Source: Naasia lichenicola
Lineage (GTDB): Bacteria; Actinomycetota; Actinomycetes; Actinomycetales; Microbacteriaceae
NCBI RefSeq assembly: GCF_004801885.1
Contig: NZ_SSSM01000004.1
Location: 124,001 to 188,000, forward strand
Reading direction: 5' to 3'
DNA: 64,000 bases
In this document: positions 17,550 through 26,095 of the stretch, piece after piece
Position numbering within the stretch: position 1 is the stretch's first letter
How the letters are laid out: every line of letters begins with the position of its first letter
Notes under the pieces: model-generated
Told to the model about the DNA's origin: nothing
What the model saw: only the letters and a program-made list of their open reading frames with translations
Databases searched by the model: none
Made by a program: the position numbers and the translations under genes

Positions 17550-17729
17550 TCAGGCGGCCGAGGCCATCTCGCGGGCCGGCTTGCGAGTCATGGTGGAGAG
17601 ACGGGCAGTGCGGGCGCTGGTTTCCTTGACCTCCGCGATACGGATGGCCCGGCCGATGCCGAGTCCAAGAACAAGACTGACCGCTACCCAAACGACCGCC
17701 ACGATTGCGATGACTCCCCAGAAATCCAT
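17550..17729 (-). CDS. Small membrane protein, 59 aa, ends ASAA
   Basis: It starts MDFWGVIAIVAVVWVAVSLV with one long hydrophobic segment (residues 4-26), followed by a basic and Thr/Ser-rich tail with several Arg residues that ends REMASAA. An ATG further upstream (17798) would add a polar stretch and is less likely. No clear ribosome-binding site is seen. A terminator hairpin follows about 40 bases after the stop. The Ala-Ala end is shared with other mini membrane proteins here. Confidence 0.6.
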   Translation of the reverse strand: MDFWGVIAIVAVVWVAVSLVLGLGIGRAIRIAEVKETSARTARLSTMTRKPAREMASAA

Positions 17730-17846
17730 GTCTTGATCGTGGCAGTTTGTCCCCCGCCGCCCCACCCCCACTGAGAGCGTCGGCATAAATGAGGACATGC
17801 CTCGGGCGGGGATCCATTCCGCCCCGTCAAGAGTGTTTCGAGGCCA

Positions 17847-17990
17847 TCACCTGCTGAGGACCGCGGTGATGATCGCCCCTGCACAGATGCTGAGCGCGCA
17901 CGCACAGGCGAGGAGCAGCCAGTTCGGAGCCCCCTTGGTCTGCCGCTGCCACCAAGGCTTCGGGAGGTAGTGAGAGCGTCGTCGGGCCAT
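17847..17990 (-). CDS. GAP[RN]W-family mini membrane protein, 47 aa
   Basis: The frame from ATG 17990 to TGA encodes a basic N-terminus (MARRRSHYLPKP), then WWQRQTKGAPNWLL, then one hydrophobic segment ending TAVLSR. The 14-residue block WW-x4-[GK]-GAP-[RN]-W-[LF]-L has the same spacing in the proteins at 19332, 19584 and 54187. TACAGT lies 6 bases before the ATG, so the transcript is probably leaderless. The block sits just before the membrane segment, on the cytoplasmic side if the positive-inside rule holds. It is too short for most gene finders, but the shared block makes it real. Function unknown. Confidence 0.75.
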   Translation of the reverse strand: MARRRSHYLPKPWWQRQTKGAPNWLLLACACALSICAGAIITAVLSR

Positions 17991-18104
17991 GTGGGCACTG
18001 TATCCACCGACCGTGAACGAGTCCTAGTAGGGCAGAAAGGCCGATGCCTCAGCAAAGGTGCGGGTTCTTTGTTCCGGTCGAAATTGATCCCGACCTGAGC
18101 GAAC

Positions 18105-18242
18105 CTAAAAGAGCGAGAGAATGGCGACCACGCCGCCGACGGCAAGGGCCAGCGCGACCACATAGATGAGGTAGTCGCGGGCTGTGCGCACTCGTCGTCC
18201 TCGAGCCGTGTAGCGGATGGCCTTCGTCGATGATGCGCTCAT
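18105..18242 (-). CDS. Mini membrane protein, 45 aa
   Basis: ATG 18242 to TAG at 18105 encodes MSASSTKAIRYTARGRRVRT, a strongly basic N-terminus, then ARDYLIYVVALALAVGGVVA and the end ILSLF. TAACGT lies exactly 6 bases before the ATG with no Shine-Dalgarno sequence, again a leaderless pattern. The basic stretch followed by a single C-terminal hydrophobic segment suggests a tail-anchored or N-in protein. It has no WW-GAPRW block. It sits between the 47-residue GAPNW protein and the HAD phosphatase on the same strand. Confidence 0.55.
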   Translation of the reverse strand: MSASSTKAIRYTARGRRVRTARDYLIYVVALALAVGGVVAILSLF

Positions 18243-18367
18243 GGAATGACGTTATCCGCGGCACCTAGGAAGTCCCAACAGGCTCGCCGCTTTGCGCAGG
18301 TGGCCCCGCAGTCACCTGCTCGGCCCGGTTGCTCGCCTCGGTCGCGGCTGCGTTTGACGCCGAAAAT

Positions 18368-19171
18368 TCAGTCGGCGTACTGCGGGATGAGCCGGCGCAG
18401 CAGCTCAGCGGTCTCTGGCCAGCCCTCGACCGCATGGCACTTCACTCCCAGCGCCTTGACCGGGTAGTCGTTGCCGTCGGCGTCCAGACGGTCGCCGACG
18501 AACAGCATGTCGTCGAGCGGGATGCCGGTCATCTCCGTCAGCTTCTTCATGCCGTAGGCCTTGTCGATGCCCAGCCGGGTGATGTCCACCGAGGTGGAGC
18601 CGCCGGAACGGACCTCGAGGTCGGGCAGGTCAGCGGCCACCGCCGCTCGGAGGCTGTTCTTCCGCTCCCCCGTCGGGTCCCATGCCTTCTTGGCCTCGAC
18701 GGGCGCCGCCTGGCCGAGCGCGGAGAAGGTCACCTGTGATCCGCGGTCCTCCAGGACTGGTCCCCACGTGTCGGTCTCCCAGAGTCCAAGCTCCTTGGCG
18801 CGGGACTCGAGCGAGGTCATGGCGGCGGAGATCTGTTCTGCGGTCAGGTTCTCGGCGTAGACCTCGTTCCACTGGCCGTTCCAGGTGAGGTACTGGGTGC
18901 CACAGGTGGGCATGAGGTGCAGTCGACGCAGCTGCTCGGGTGTCGCGTCCGGGAGCTGAGCGATCACCTGGGTCTGGAACTGCCCGATCTGCCCTCCCGA
19001 GATGATGCAGACCTCAGCGACGCCGAGCAGCTCGAGCAGCAGTCGTCCCATCTCGGGGTCGATAGCCGTCTTGGAAGGGGCAAGGGTGTCGTCGAGGTCG
19101 AACGCCACAAGCGTGGGCGACCAGTCGCCGCTCCACGCGTCGTGGGCGGCGATGGTACGAGAGTCGGTCAT
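18368..19171 (-). CDS. HAD-IIB hydrolase, phosphomannomutase-like
   Basis: The 267-residue protein has the HAD motif I with nucleophile Asp (VAFDLDDTLAPSK), motif II region ISGGQIGQF, the cap between, and the late motif VGDRLDADGNDYPVKALG. The block GGSTSVDITRLGIDKAYGMK is characteristic of the eukaryotic-type phosphomannomutase and sucrose-phosphatase group. It would act on a sugar phosphate and might feed GDP-mannose supply for the nearby polysaccharide genes; that link is only by position. MTDSRTIAAHD at 19171 is taken as start because GAGGA lies about 7 bases upstream; an ATG 6 codons earlier has none. Confidence 0.88.
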   Translation of the reverse strand: MTDSRTIAAHDAWSGDWSPTLVAFDLDDTLAPSKTAIDPEMGRLLLELLGVAEVCIISGGQIGQFQTQVIAQLPDATPEQLRRLHLMPTCGTQYLTWNGQWNEVYAENLTAEQISAAMTSLESRAKELGLWETDTWGPVLEDRGSQVTFSALGQAAPVEAKKAWDPTGERKNSLRAAVAADLPDLEVRSGGSTSVDITRLGIDKAYGMKKLTEMTGIPLDDMLFVGDRLDADGNDYPVKALGVKCHAVEGWPETAELLRRLIPQYAD

Positions 19172-19331
19172 GGCAGAATCCTCGGTCATGGTGGCGGCTC
19201 AGGAGAGATGCACCTGAAGAACGATCATCTCGCACTCCATGCGCAGACTCACTCAGACGCCACTTCTGGGCAACGCCTGCGAGCTCGAGCGCGCATGGCC
19301 GTAGAGGGTTGGCGTCCGAAGTCTCGATCGA

Positions 19332-19484
19332 TCAGAGCAGCGGATGCGCCAGCCCAGAGCCGAAGAGGTAGACGACAGTGGCAGATCCAAGGATCAATGC
19401 AAAGAGGGTCGCGAGCAGCCAGCGTGGGGCGCCGCCGGTCTCGTGGATCCACCAGCTGGGTGGGCGGTGGGGATTTCGGGTCAT
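19332..19484 (-). CDS. GAPRW-family mini membrane protein, 50 aa
   Basis: It starts MTRNPHRPPSWWIHETGGAP, continues RWLL and one hydrophobic segment (ATLFALILGSATVVYLFGSG), and ends LAHPLL. The block WWIHETGGAPRWLL matches the 14-residue pattern of the proteins at 17847, 19584 and 54187. TATCCT lies exactly 6 bases before the ATG, so it is probably leaderless. Arg/His/Pro-rich N-terminus, no other domain. Function unknown. Confidence 0.75.
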   Translation of the reverse strand: MTRNPHRPPSWWIHETGGAPRWLLATLFALILGSATVVYLFGSGLAHPLL

Positions 19485-19583
19485 GGAACCAGGATAGAAA
19501 GTCCTGGTCAGCGCCAACATGCCCAGTGAAGGGGCCAGTCGCGAGTCAGCTCACTACGAGGAAGCTCGCGCACCCGGCTTCGT

Positions 19584-19769
19584 TCATCTCTGGATGGCTA
19601 CCAAAATCACTACCCCGCTCGCTATGAGCGCGAGTCCACTCATCATCAACAGCCACCGCGGAGCGCCTCCGATCGAGACGAGCCACCAGTTCCTCGGCCG
19701 CAGCTCCGAGTCAAAATAGCGCGGGTCCGAGTCGCGAGGAGAAACCGGTCCGGCCGGCGCCCCGTCCAT
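19584..19769 (-). CDS. GAPRW-family mini membrane protein, 61 aa
   Basis: The product starts MDGAPAGPVSPRDSDPRYFD, has WWLVSIGGAPRWLL at residues about 28-41, then a hydrophobic segment (SGLALIASGVVILVAI) ending QR. GATCTT lies 6 bases before the ATG, close to but not exactly the TANNNT box of the other members; AAGGA about 10 bases upstream may act as a ribosome-binding site instead. It has a longer polar N-terminus than its relatives. It lies about 100 bases upstream of the 50-aa member, in the same direction, so the two are probably tandem duplicates. Function unknown. Confidence 0.75.
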   Translation of the reverse strand: MDGAPAGPVSPRDSDPRYFDSELRPRNWWLVSIGGAPRWLLMMSGLALIASGVVILVAIQR

Positions 19770-19899
19770 CAGGTCAAGATCCTTGGTTCATCGGTCGAGC
19801 GCTCGCACGGAGCGATGGAGAAGTGAACAGCGACCACCTCGGCCCTCCTCGAAGATGTCGGAGCCCACGCAGTGCCGCGCGCCTTCGTCCGTGCGAGGA

Positions 19900-20187
19900 C
19901 TACGCGTAGGTCGGGGTAGCGACGTCCCGAGGTGCCTCAACGAGCGCAGGGCGGGTCGGCTTGCGGCGGACGACGGTAGCACCGAACGTCACCATGGCTC
20001 CCAGACCGATGAGACCGGTCGCTCCCCACGCCAGGATGGCGGGGCTGACACCAGGGTCGACCGCCGACGTCGACGCACCTGCGGAATGCGACTGAACGGC
20101 GGATATCGTGACCGCCGTGGCAGCGGCTGGTGCGCCCAGAAGAGCCACGGCGACAAGGGTGATGGCAGGCAGAGAGCGAAGCGACAA
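19900..20187 (-). CDS. Small exported protein with C-terminal membrane segment, 95 aa
   Basis: The only start compatible with the signal peptide is TTG at 20187 (MSLRSLPAITLVAVALLGAP, cleavage near ATAVT). The mature part is short and Ser/Ala-rich (SHSAGASTSAVDP), followed by a hydrophobic segment (ILAWGATGLIGLGAMVTFGA) and a basic tail (TVVRRKPTRP). This is a simple surface anchor layout, about 30 exposed residues, reminiscent of tiny LPXTG-like proteins but without a sorting motif. It is divergent from the polysaccharide locus. Start codon is weakly supported. Confidence 0.55.
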   Translation of the reverse strand: MSLRSLPAITLVAVALLGAPAAATAVTISAVQSHSAGASTSAVDPGVSPAILAWGATGLIGLGAMVTFGATVVRRKPTRPALVEAPRDVATPTYA

Positions 20188-20586
20188 GGTCGGAGATCCG
20201 TTCGTTCTTTTCGGGAGAACTGGTAGGAGGCAAACTCAAGCGGCATCGATCGAGTGGAGCGGGTGGTATCACCGTAACCGATCATTGCCCCCTGGACGAG
20301 GGGCAATGTTACGACGGTGTGATTCTTCGGCGCGTCGCTGCGAATGGGGCGCGTGGGGTGGGGGCAGCGAACGCCCATGCGATCGCGCGCCGCCTAGAAA
20401 GGCAGTGACCGTCGGTCGCTTCCCGCTATCTCGCACCCGCAAAGCGATGTGGATCGTTGCACTCGGGGTGACCGATAGATTGACCCAAGAGCATTCGTTC
20501 GTATGCGGAGGCCCCTCGTATCGAGCCTCCGACCCGACACGAAGGAGATGGGATCCGCCAGTGACTGCGAGCGCAGGTTCGGAGGA
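20188..20586. promoter_or_regulatory. Divergent promoter region of the polysaccharide locus, with a dyad
   Basis: This 400-base gap lies between the small exported protein (leftward) and the priming transferase (rightward). It has a 9-bp perfect inverted repeat, CATTGCCCC / GGGGCAATG (20283-20308) with an 8-base loop. An AT-rich patch near 20480 (GATAGATTGACC) may be a promoter core. No T-run follows the dyad, so an operator is more likely than a terminator. Confidence 0.5.
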
Positions 20587-22035
20587 ATGACGATAGCGAA
20601 GAGCACCGAAGCCGAAGACTGGCGGGCCAGTTATCGGCGGCGGATCGTGATCACCGACACCCTTGCCGTCGCCTGGGCTGTAACGGGCGCGCAGCTCATC
20701 ACATTCAACGATCGGCTGGCTCTAGCCGCCCAGGATGGGGTCACCTCACTGGCGGTCTCCTATTGGTTGGTTTCGGTCCTCCTCATCGGCGGCTGGATGC
20801 TCGCGCTGCACATTGCAGGCAGCCGCGGAGTGCGGGTGATTGGGACCGCAGTATCCGAGTACCAGGCCGTGCTTATCGCCAGCCTGGGGCTCTTCGGGAT
20901 CGTCGCGATGCTCGCGTACGTGCTCGACGTCGACATCGCCCGCGGCTACCTCATCACTGCGCTCCCGGTAGGGGTAGCCGCCCTGATAATCACCCGTGCC
21001 CTGTGGCGGCGCTGGCTCAAGGCCAAACGCCTCGCAGGCGAGTGGTCGTATCAGGTCATGCTCGTCGGCTCCGAGGGAAGCGTCACTCATCTGGCTGAGC
21101 AGCTCCGACGCAGCCCTGCGTCCGGGTACCACATCGTCGGCGCGGTGATCCCTCGCAGCCGGCTGGATCACCTCCCCGGCACTCACGTTCCCGTGTGGCC
21201 GAACCTTTCGGACCTGCTTCAGCACATGGATGCCACGGGGGCGGACACCGTGGCGGTGGCCAGCAGTGACGACCTTCCCCCGTCCCGGATGCAGGAGTTG
21301 AGCTGGAGCCTGGAGCCTGGACGTCGTCATCTTGTGGTGGCTCCTGGCCTCACCGATGTGGGCGGCCCTCGCATTCACATGCGCCCGGTGCTCGGGCTGC
21401 CGCTCATTCATGTGGAGACGCCCACGTACAGCGGGCGGAAGCTCTACACGAAACGGGCATTCGACATCGCCGGCTCTTTCATCATCCTGCTTCTGCTGCT
21501 GCCGGTCCTCGCCGTAGTGGCTCTGCTCGTACGGATCGACAGCCCCGGACCCGTCTTCTTCGGCCAGCCACGCATCGGCAAGGATGGCACCGAATTCCGC
21601 ATGCTCAAGTTCCGTTCGATGGTGACGAACGCGGAAGAGCTATTGGCGAAACTTCAATCGGAGAACGAAGGCGCGGGGGTCCTGTTCAAGCTGAAGCAGG
21701 ACCCACGTGTCACCAAGGTCGGCAGAGTTCTGCGGCGGTTCAGCATCGACGAGCTGCCCCAGCTGCTCAACGTGCTGCGTGGGGAGATGTCGCTCGTCGG
21801 CCCCCGACCACCTTTGTTGCGCGAGGTGGAGCAGTACGAGGACAAGGTGCACCGACGCTTCCTGGTCAAGCCGGGCGTCACGGGGCTGTGGCAGGTCAGC
21901 GGACGGTCGGATCTCTCCTGGGAGGAGTCAGTGCGGCTCGACCTCTACTACGTCGAGAACTGGACCATGACGGGCGACCTGGTCATCCTCTGGCGCACTG
22001 CCCGCGCCGTTGTCGGATCTTCGGGCGCCTATTGA
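20587..22035 (+). CDS. Undecaprenyl-phosphate sugar-phosphate transferase (priming glycosyltransferase)
   Basis: The 482-residue protein has four to five N-terminal membrane segments (about residues 25-150), a nucleotide-binding-like central part (about 160-300), one more membrane segment (FDIAGSFIILLLLLPVLAVV), and the C-terminal sugar transferase domain with KFRSMVTNAEELL, RFSIDELPQLLNVLRGEMSL, VGPRPP and KPGVTGLWQVSGRSDLSW. This family moves a sugar-1-phosphate from a nucleotide sugar to undecaprenyl phosphate, the first step of a lipid-linked repeat unit. ATG 20587 has GGAGG unusually close (one base). A 9-codon GTG frame (20561-20590) overlaps it by ATGA. Sugar specificity cannot be read from sequence. 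Confidence 0.92.
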   Translation: MTIAKSTEAEDWRASYRRRIVITDTLAVAWAVTGAQLITFNDRLALAAQDGVTSLAVSYWLVSVLLIGGWMLALHIAGSRGVRVIGTAVSEYQAVLIASLGLFGIVAMLAYVLDVDIARGYLITALPVGVAALIITRALWRRWLKAKRLAGEWSYQVMLVGSEGSVTHLAEQLRRSPASGYHIVGAVIPRSRLDHLPGTHVPVWPNLSDLLQHMDATGADTVAVASSDDLPPSRMQELSWSLEPGRRHLVVAPGLTDVGGPRIHMRPVLGLPLIHVETPTYSGRKLYTKRAFDIAGSFIILLLLLPVLAVVALLVRIDSPGPVFFGQPRIGKDGTEFRMLKFRSMVTNAEELLAKLQSENEGAGVLFKLKQDPRVTKVGRVLRRFSIDELPQLLNVLRGEMSLVGPRPPLLREVEQYEDKVHRRFLVKPGVTGLWQVSGRSDLSWEESVRLDLYYVENWTMTGDLVILWRTARAVVGSSGAY

Positions 22036-22091
22036 GCGGCCAACGCCCGATAGGCGCTCAACCTGCCCGAAAGATCTCGAGAGAACGCGTC

Positions 22092-22147
22092 GAGGTCTCG
22101 AGGTCTCCAGGTCTCGAGGTCTCGAGGTCTCGAGGTCTCGAGGTCTA
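22092..22147. repeat. Tandem 8-bp repeat GAGGTCTC, about seven copies
   Basis: The unit GAGGTCTC is repeated from 22092 with one variant (CAGGTCTC) and ends at TCTA, which is the stop codon of the convergent UDP-glucose dehydrogenase gene. The repeat sits between two convergent genes. Its copy number is likely variable by slippage. Confidence 0.9.
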
Positions 22148-23458
22148 CGGTCGGCCCATACCGCGGTAAGTCCATCCGGCCGCACGCCACTTCTCGGGGT
22201 CGAGGGTGTTGCGTCCGTCGATGATGACCTTGTCCTTCACGAGCTCGCCGATCTCGACCGGGTCGAGCTCGCGGAACTCCTTCCACTCCGTCACGAGCAC
22301 GACGATGTCCGCGGAGTGCAGGGCGTCCATGGTGTCAGTGGCGAACCCGAGCTGGGGGTGCAGGCGGATCGAGTTAGGGATGGCTTCGGGATCCGTGGCG
22401 ACCACCTTGGCACCCAGTCCATGCAGCTGCACGGCCACGTCGAGCGCGGGTGAATCGCGCACGTCGTCGGAGTCGGGCTTGAAGGCCAGGCCGAGCACGG
22501 CGACCTTCTTCTGGAACACCTGCCCGCCGAGCGACTCGATGACCATGTCGACCGCGCGCTGACGGCGACGGAGGTTGATGGCGTCGATCTCTTTGAGGAA
22601 GGCGACGGACTCACCGCGCCCGAGTTCTTCGGCGCGGGCAGCGAAGGCGCGGATGTCCTTCGGGAGGCAGCCGCCCCCGAAGCCGATGCCGGCATTGAGG
22701 AAGCGACGGCCGATTCGGGCGTCGTAGCCGATGGCGTCGGCGAGGGCCGTGACGTCGGCTCCAGCGACCTCGGCGATCTCGGCCATGGCGTTGATGAAGG
22801 AGATCTTGGTGGCGAGGAAGGCGTTGGCGGAGACCTTAACCAGCTCGGCAGTCGCGTAGTCGGCGACGACGAGAGGCGTCTCGTTCGACAGCGCGGTCGC
22901 GTAGACCTCGTCGAGCAGGGCTTTGGCCTTCGGCCCTTCGTTGCCGGCAGGAACGCCGTAGACAAGGCGGTCGGGAGCGATGGTGTCCTTAACGGCGAAG
23001 CCCTCGCGCAGGAACTCGGGGTTCCAGGCGAGCATGGCACCGGTCCCCGCGTCCGCGATGCTCTGAGCCAGACGCGCGGCGGTGCCGACTGGAACTGTCG
23101 ACTTGCCGACGACGAGGTCGCCAGCGGAGAGGTGCGGGATCAGCCCGTCGATGGCCGAGTTGACGTAGGTCATGTCGGCTGCGTTCTCGCCCTTGCGCTG
23201 CGGAGTGCCCACGGCGACGAAGTGCACCTTAGCGCCCTTGGCGTCCGCGAGGTCGTTGCTGAACGACAGCCGACCGGAGGCAAGAGCCGACTGCAGGATC
23301 TCGTCGAGTCCTGGCTCGAAGAAGGGGGCCTTGCCTGCGGAAAGCGCCGAGATCTTGGCGGGGTCGACGTCGATGCCGACGACCTCGTGGCCGAGCTCGG
23401 CCATGCTCGCCGCGTGGACGGCTCCTAGGTAGCCGCAGCCGATGACAGAGAGCTTCAT
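22145..23458 (-). CDS. ugd: UDP-glucose 6-dehydrogenase
   Basis: The protein begins with a Rossmann fold (MKLSVIGCGYLGAVHAASMA), has the conserved Cys site in GIGFGGGCLPKDIRAFA, and the C-terminal UDP-binding fold with GLAFKPDSDDVRDSPALDV. It oxidises UDP-glucose to UDP-glucuronate with two NAD, giving an acidic sugar for polysaccharide. Length (437 aa) is normal. ATG 23458 has AAGGAA upstream; the longer open frame would add residues before the Rossmann fold that the family does not have. It is convergent with the priming transferase. A decayed second copy lies at about 26805-27400. Confidence 0.93.
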   Translation of the reverse strand: MKLSVIGCGYLGAVHAASMAELGHEVVGIDVDPAKISALSAGKAPFFEPGLDEILQSALASGRLSFSNDLADAKGAKVHFVAVGTPQRKGENAADMTYVNSAIDGLIPHLSAGDLVVGKSTVPVGTAARLAQSIADAGTGAMLAWNPEFLREGFAVKDTIAPDRLVYGVPAGNEGPKAKALLDEVYATALSNETPLVVADYATAELVKVSANAFLATKISFINAMAEIAEVAGADVTALADAIGYDARIGRRFLNAGIGFGGGCLPKDIRAFAARAEELGRGESVAFLKEIDAINLRRRQRAVDMVIESLGGQVFQKKVAVLGLAFKPDSDDVRDSPALDVAVQLHGLGAKVVATDPEAIPNSIRLHPQLGFATDTMDALHSADIVVLVTEWKEFRELDPVEIGELVKDKVIIDGRNTLDPEKWRAAGWTYRGMGRP

Positions 23459-23824
23459 GGGGTTGATTCCTTGGGGGTCAAGAAGGAACGTCACGGCGGT
23501 GTGCGGAGTTCTTTCATATCAGAACGCCTAGGAAGCGCCGTCGACGATGGCGAGGGGAGGTCGTGGGTGCGACTGCCAGCGTGTTGCCTCGGCAAATCGC
23601 GTTAAATTAGTGTCTAACACTATTCGGCCGATTGGCGCAGGCCCCCAAGATGGTGGCGCGACGCGAGGCACCGATCCTGTACTAGCGGCTTATCGTCAAA
23701 TCAGATCAGGTTTGGATGTCGTACCTCGCCTGACGTGGAGACATCAGTCCGGTAGCCGGTCAAGCTCCGGCGCCGACTACGCAAGCAGTTAAACCACACA
23801 AAATTCCGGGAACACCAGACTTCC
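23459..23824. promoter_or_regulatory. Intergenic region upstream of ugd, with TAGTGT/ACACTA dyad
   Basis: No gene is seen in these 366 bases. At 23608-23622 TAGTGT, CTA, ACACTA forms a 6-bp inverted repeat in an AT-richer patch (TTAAATTAGTGTC), a plausible operator or promoter element for the ugd gene, which reads leftward. GC content falls to the right of this region. Confidence 0.4.
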
Positions 23825-25987
23825 TCAAGCAGCAGGTGCGTCAATTACCTCGCGCTGTACGAGGAACTCCCGCAGCACAGGCGCAATCCGCCGAGCATAG
23901 GCTGCCGTGATGTGGGCGGCATCCAACTTCACCGGGAATGATCCGACGAATGCAGGACACTGTCCGCCAACGCAATACCACATTTGAGGATCGATGAACG
24001 TTGCGCCAATTCTCTTCGCCAAGCCCCGGTCGGCATCGGCATACTGATCGGGCACCTCACTTATGCAGTCAGCCGGGTGACTGATGGGGGTGTAACACTC
24101 CGCGACGTTCTTGTCGGACGGAGGCCCGGGAAGCACAACGAACTTGGTTGCCGGCGAGGAAACCTTCGCGACCTCCGAGGCGGCGTTACTCGCCGTGAGG
24201 ATCCCACTGATGAAAACGAGATCTGGCTGAAGCCGATTTATCGCCTCCACCGCCTCATCCGGGCGCTGCCCGCACCCCTCCCTCGTCCCCTGATCGCTTT
24301 CGGGAAGAATGCTGTAGTCCGCGAAGGGACATCCAAACATGCCGTACGGAATCACTCTCCACCCACTATCACCAAGCGCAGTTCGAAGCGTCTCGATGTA
24401 GGTCATACTTATCGAGCTTCCGACCGCGACTATCGTCCGCGGCCCTTGTGCATTTCCAAAGATGCATTCGGACTCAACGGAGGTTATGAAGCCACAAGGA
24501 AGGATCTCCTTGGGTGTCTGCAGCCCCGCAATAACCTCGTCCAATGTCGGATCCAAATCTGGCCAATCTGTTGCTCGTAGCGCAGACGCGACCTCGTTTT
24601 GTAGCGAGGCCAGTTCTGGCTGATCCGCCAGTGGGTCGTCCTGATCACCGGCTTGCGGAACGAACCGCGGAACATTGGCTGTCACGGGAGTCTGCTGGTG
24701 AACAGCGCCAGCCACCAATGCGACAATGACTAGGCCCGCGAAACTTAACGCGGTGAGCCTATAGCGAAGGGTAAAAACGGACACCTCCGTATTCCTGCGC
24801 TTTCGCCGCCGCCTTGATCCAGCCCGAACTAGCCTGGGCTTCCGCAACAGAAATTTAGATCGGCGTATGGGGTCCTCGAGAAGGTGAAAACTGTAAACGG
24901 ATAAAGTACCGAACACCGCGAGACACATCATGTTCTGTATAAACCCTCCTCCAACGAGGGTCTGGAAGAAGATGATTACCGGGAAGTGCCACAGGTATAA
25001 CGAATAGGATATGTCCCCGATATAACGGGACACAGGATTCACTAGCGGCCAGATCCGAGGCCCGTGGTCGCCAGAACCAGCAATGATAATTGACGCCGTG
25101 GCCAAAACAGGCAAGGCGGCCCACGGAACAGGGAAAGCCGAAGCCTCACTAATGACGATAAGAGAAGCAATCAAGCCAGCAAAGCCAAGCCATCCCAACC
25201 ACGCACGAAATCGAGCCGACGGCCCTGTAAGCATCGCTCCCGAAACCGCTAATAGCGCACCCACGCCGAGCTCCCAGGTGCGCGTGATTGTGGAAAAATA
25301 GGCGACAGTGGGTCGGAACTGTGTCTCCCACGCCCCCCACGCGAAGGTAGTCGCAATTAGGAGAATCATAATCGCGGTTAGAACCGTCCGCGCCTGTATG
25401 CTTCCACGACTCCTTCGCTTCTTAACCAGAAAGAACACCAGTAACATCAACCACGGCCAAATGAAATAGAACTGCTCTTCCACGGCGAGTGACCAAAAAT
25501 GCTGCAACGGCGACTCCGGGCCTGTCGCCTGAAAATAGTCAGTACCCACAGATGCGTAGCGCCAATTCGCTACGAAAAAGAACGACGCGAGCGCGTCCAA
25601 GGCTGTACTTGAAAGCCGATCCGCGTTGAAAAGAAAGCGAGCGGCAAGGATCGTGCTCAGCAAAACCAGCGTCGCGGCGGGCGCGATTCGCCTTAATCGA
25701 TTTCGGTAAAACCCCTTGAACGAGATCGAACCGGTACGCTCGTGTTCGCGCAAGAGCAGGCTCGTAATCAAGTACCCGGATATCACAAAGAAGACATCCA
25801 CTCCTACAAACCCACCCGCGGGCCAGCCCAGGAGGTGATCCAAGATCACGGCCACTACGGCGAAAGCCCGAAGTCCTTGAATATCACCTCGAAACCCATG
25901 CTTACCGGCACGCTCAGGCGCCACCGTGGTGACCGGGGCGATGGGCGCAGCGGGGGCGACGGGCGGAGCGGGGGTTGTTGATGACAT
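23825..25987 (-). CDS. OafA-type acyltransferase with C-terminal SGNH domain
   Basis: Residues about 30-390 form the multi-pass acyltransferase-3 domain, starting FRGDIQGLRAFAVVAVILDH and including GVDVFFVISGYLITSLLL, QHFWSLAVEEQFYFIWPW and YIGDISYSLYLWHFP. A loop and one more membrane segment lead to an exported SGNH-hydrolase-like domain (about 480-720) with the block I Ser in AVGSSISMTY and the D-x-x-H pair in KLDAAHIT. Such proteins O-acetylate polysaccharides. The start at 25987 (MSSTTPAPP) has AGGA 6 bases upstream. Codon choice looks lower in GC than in the genes left of 23 kb. Confidence 0.9.
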   Translation of the reverse strand: MSSTTPAPPVAPAAPIAPVTTVAPERAGKHGFRGDIQGLRAFAVVAVILDHLLGWPAGGFVGVDVFFVISGYLITSLLLREHERTGSISFKGFYRNRLRRIAPAATLVLLSTILAARFLFNADRLSSTALDALASFFFVANWRYASVGTDYFQATGPESPLQHFWSLAVEEQFYFIWPWLMLLVFFLVKKRRSRGSIQARTVLTAIMILLIATTFAWGAWETQFRPTVAYFSTITRTWELGVGALLAVSGAMLTGPSARFRAWLGWLGFAGLIASLIVISEASAFPVPWAALPVLATASIIIAGSGDHGPRIWPLVNPVSRYIGDISYSLYLWHFPVIIFFQTLVGGGFIQNMMCLAVFGTLSVYSFHLLEDPIRRSKFLLRKPRLVRAGSRRRRKRRNTEVSVFTLRYRLTALSFAGLVIVALVAGAVHQQTPVTANVPRFVPQAGDQDDPLADQPELASLQNEVASALRATDWPDLDPTLDEVIAGLQTPKEILPCGFITSVESECIFGNAQGPRTIVAVGSSISMTYIETLRTALGDSGWRVIPYGMFGCPFADYSILPESDQGTREGCGQRPDEAVEAINRLQPDLVFISGILTASNAASEVAKVSSPATKFVVLPGPPSDKNVAECYTPISHPADCISEVPDQYADADRGLAKRIGATFIDPQMWYCVGGQCPAFVGSFPVKLDAAHITAAYARRIAPVLREFLVQREVIDAPAA

Positions 25988-26028
25988 GCGACATCCTGAG
26001 GTCCGGGATCGCAATATTATCGCTGCCG

Positions 26029-26095
26029 CGAAAAGTCGAGAAGGCTTGTCCCGAAAGTCGAGCACTCAAAAAGTCGAGCACTCAAAAGTCGAGCA
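26029..26095. repeat. Short repeats AAAGTCGAG upstream of the acyltransferase
   Basis: The core AAAGTCGAG occurs at least four times; three copies run in a near-tandem series as CAAAAAGTCGAGCACT-like units of 15-16 bases. The array lies 40-110 bases upstream of the acyltransferase start, reading leftward. It may be a slipped array or a binding site cluster. Confidence 0.75.

Noticed and set aside
22092-22147. Possible CRISPR array
   Set aside because: The repeats are 8 bases with no spacers and no cas genes are near.
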